Positions 14,863 through 15,839 of a stretch of DNA of 15,839 nucleotides are shown piece after piece. Numbering within the stretch: the stretch's first letter is position 1; every line of letters starts with the position of its first letter. Made by a program: the position numbers and the translations under genes. This DNA comes from Eubacterium sp. CAG:786 (GTDB lineage Bacteria; Bacillota; Clostridia; Oscillospirales; Ruminococcaceae): assembly GCA_000432175.1 (NCBI GenBank), contig HF989421.1, forward strand, positions 1 through 15,839, given 5' to 3'. The notes below the pieces were generated by a model, which did not search any database, had not been told where the DNA came from, and worked only from the letters and a program-made list of their open reading frames with translations.

Positions 14863-15369
14863 ATGGAACTTAGAATTGCCATTCGATCTGACCTGCCTCA
14901 GCTGAAAGAAGTCTACACGCGTATTTATAAGGGAATGCAAACAGCAGGCATATTTCTCTGGAACGAAGATTATCCGTGGAACACACTCCCGGGAGATATT
15001 GAACTCAAACGGCTCTGGGTCGTGTGCGACGGCGACAATATCGCAGCTGCATTCGCAATTGACAGGTGTACTGAAACCGACGGCGTTACCTGGCAGCAGC
15101 CGGAAGCTACCGCAGCAGTGATAATGCGCCTGGGCGTCGATCCGAATTATCAGCATCGCCATCTTGGTGAAAAGTGCCTCGAATACGCAGGCGATGTTGC
15201 CAGAAAAGCAGGGTTTGGATACCTCAGGATGCTTGTGGTAGACAGCAATGTGCCTGCAGAAAAATTCTACATACGCTGTGGCTGTATAAAAGCGGCTGGC
15301 GCTCATATCGAGCATGTTGACGGAATTCCCGGAAAACTGACGGAATACGGCTATGAAATGAAATTATAA
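14863..15369 (+). CDS. GNAT-family N-acetyltransferase
   Basis: The 168-residue protein has the layout of a small GNAT enzyme: N-terminal ELRIAIRSDLPQLKEVYTRI (2-21), a WNEDYPW segment (33-39) common in a clostridial GNAT subgroup, the central strand and motif A region MRLGVDPNYQHRHLGEKCLEYAGDVARKAG (88-117), and motif B LRMLVVDSNVPAEKFYIRCGC (121-141). In motif A the usual Q/R-x-x-G-x-G/A is Q97-H-R-H100-L-G102, so the first glycine is replaced by histidine. This may alter acetyl-CoA binding. The substrate is unknown. ATG 14863 has AGGAGG 6 nt upstream and a good promoter. It is followed after 12 nt by an HD-domain gene, probably co-transcribed, and is divergent from gerA. Confidence 0.88.
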   Translation: MELRIAIRSDLPQLKEVYTRIYKGMQTAGIFLWNEDYPWNTLPGDIELKRLWVVCDGDNIAAAFAIDRCTETDGVTWQQPEATAAVIMRLGVDPNYQHRHLGEKCLEYAGDVARKAGFGYLRMLVVDSNVPAEKFYIRCGCIKAAGAHIEHVDGIPGKLTEYGYEMKL

Positions 15370-15381
15370 CGAGGTAATAAA

Positions 15382-15839
15382 ATGGTACAGAAGCTTACGG
15401 AAAAGATGATACAGTACTTTCAGGGCGACCCGAAGCGAATTCAGCATTTTGTAAAAGTTCATGCGTTTTCGCGTTACATCGGTCTGCGAGAAAACCTGCC
15501 GGAACACGAACTTTTTGTGCTCGAATGCGCCGCGCTGGTCCACGATATCGGCATAAAGCCAGCAGAAGCGCAGTACGGTGAATGCGGAGGAAAACTGCAG
15601 GAGCGCCTGGGTCCCCCGGAAGCGGAAAAGATACTCGCGGAGCTTGAATTCACACCGCAGGACATCGAACGCATATGCTATATGATTGCGCACCACCACA
15701 CCTACGACGTCATTGAGGGCAGGGACCTGCAGATACTTATTGAAGCTGATTTCGTGGTGAATCTCTTTGAGGACGGCGCTTCCATGAGCGCTGTCATCTC
15801 GGCGTACCGAAAAATATTCCGCACAGAAAGCGGAAAGTC
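15382..15839 (+). CDS. HD-domain phosphohydrolase, C-terminus cut by window edge
   Basis: The gene is open to the end of the window, with 152 codons visible. The protein has the HD-superfamily metal-binding pattern: H22 in RIQHFVKV, H54-D55 in ALVHDIGIK, histidines in IAHHHTYD (102-109) and D123 in LIEADFVVN. Fixed blocks such as GPPEAEKIL (77-85) and CAALVHDIGIKPAEAQYG (49-66) match a conserved clostridial family of small HD hydrolases of roughly 160-180 residues whose substrate I do not know, so perhaps only a few residues are missing. HD enzymes hydrolyse phosphoesters or nucleotides with a metal ion; cytosolic. ATG 15382 has GAGG 7 nt upstream and lies 12 nt after the acetyltransferase gene, suggesting one operon. 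Confidence 0.85.
   Translation, partial: MVQKLTEKMIQYFQGDPKRIQHFVKVHAFSRYIGLRENLPEHELFVLECAALVHDIGIKPAEAQYGECGGKLQERLGPPEAEKILAELEFTPQDIERICYMIAHHHTYDVIEGRDLQILIEADFVVNLFEDGASMSAVISAYRKIFRTESGK

Noticed and set aside
14803..15315. A minus-strand open frame of 170 codons opposite the GNAT gene.
   Set aside because: The plus-strand frame has a promoter, AGGAGG and GNAT motifs; the opposite frame has none of these.
1..15839. Mobile elements, prophage genes, CRISPR arrays, toxin-antitoxin or defence genes.
   Set aside because: All coding regions are assigned to housekeeping, chaperone, biosynthetic, germination, GNAT or HD families; no transposase, integrase, regularly spaced repeats or tRNA-like sequence was seen.

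Overview
The window looks like chromosomal DNA from an endospore-forming member of the Clostridia. Genus is inference: protein style and moderate GC resemble the Ruminococcus/Oscillospiraceae area. Supporting signs are a complete GerA-type spore germination operon, a perfect CIRCE operator in front of hrcA-grpE-dnaK-dnaJ, strong Firmicutes-style Shine-Dalgarno sites and sigma-A-like promoters with 17-nt spacers. Almost everything is on the minus strand; only the last ~1 kb is transcribed rightward.

Reading the minus strand in the direction of transcription (high to low coordinates): a germinant-receptor operon gerA-gerB-gerC (14757-11436), tightly packed with a 2-nt gap and a 4-nt overlap. 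Next is the class I heat-shock operon hrcA-grpE-dnaK-dnaJ (11215-6419), with its own promoter overlapping or abutting CIRCE. It ends in a strong GNRA-loop terminator. Next is a leucine operon leuC-leuD-(GNAT acetyltransferase)-leuB (6220-2914), with a TTTACA/TATAAT promoter and a terminator. Last is glyA-prs-rarA (2743 to the left edge), with a TTGCAT/TATAAT promoter; rarA is cut by the window edge. On the plus strand, a GNAT acetyltransferase and a partial HD-domain phosphohydrolase (14863-15839) form a two-gene unit divergent from gerA.

Functionally the window combines chaperone and proteostasis genes, the last three enzyme activities of the leucine branch before transamination (isopropylmalate isomerase and dehydrogenase), one-carbon and PRPP supply (GlyA, Prs), a replication-repair ATPase, and spore germination. 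Most of this is well-known biology. I do not see a convincing new multi-gene system. The most unusual points are a shortened GerB (about 8 rather than ~10 membrane segments) with a shortened GerC, a GNAT gene embedded in the leu operon, a divergent long-form PRPP synthetase, and a palindromic repeat element between dnaK and dnaJ.

No non-coding stretch exceeds 300 bases. The longer gaps (2744-2913, 6221-6418, 7604-7744, 11216-11435, 14758-14862) hold the promoters, terminators and repeats listed. No tRNA, rRNA, CRISPR array, transposase or T-box was seen.
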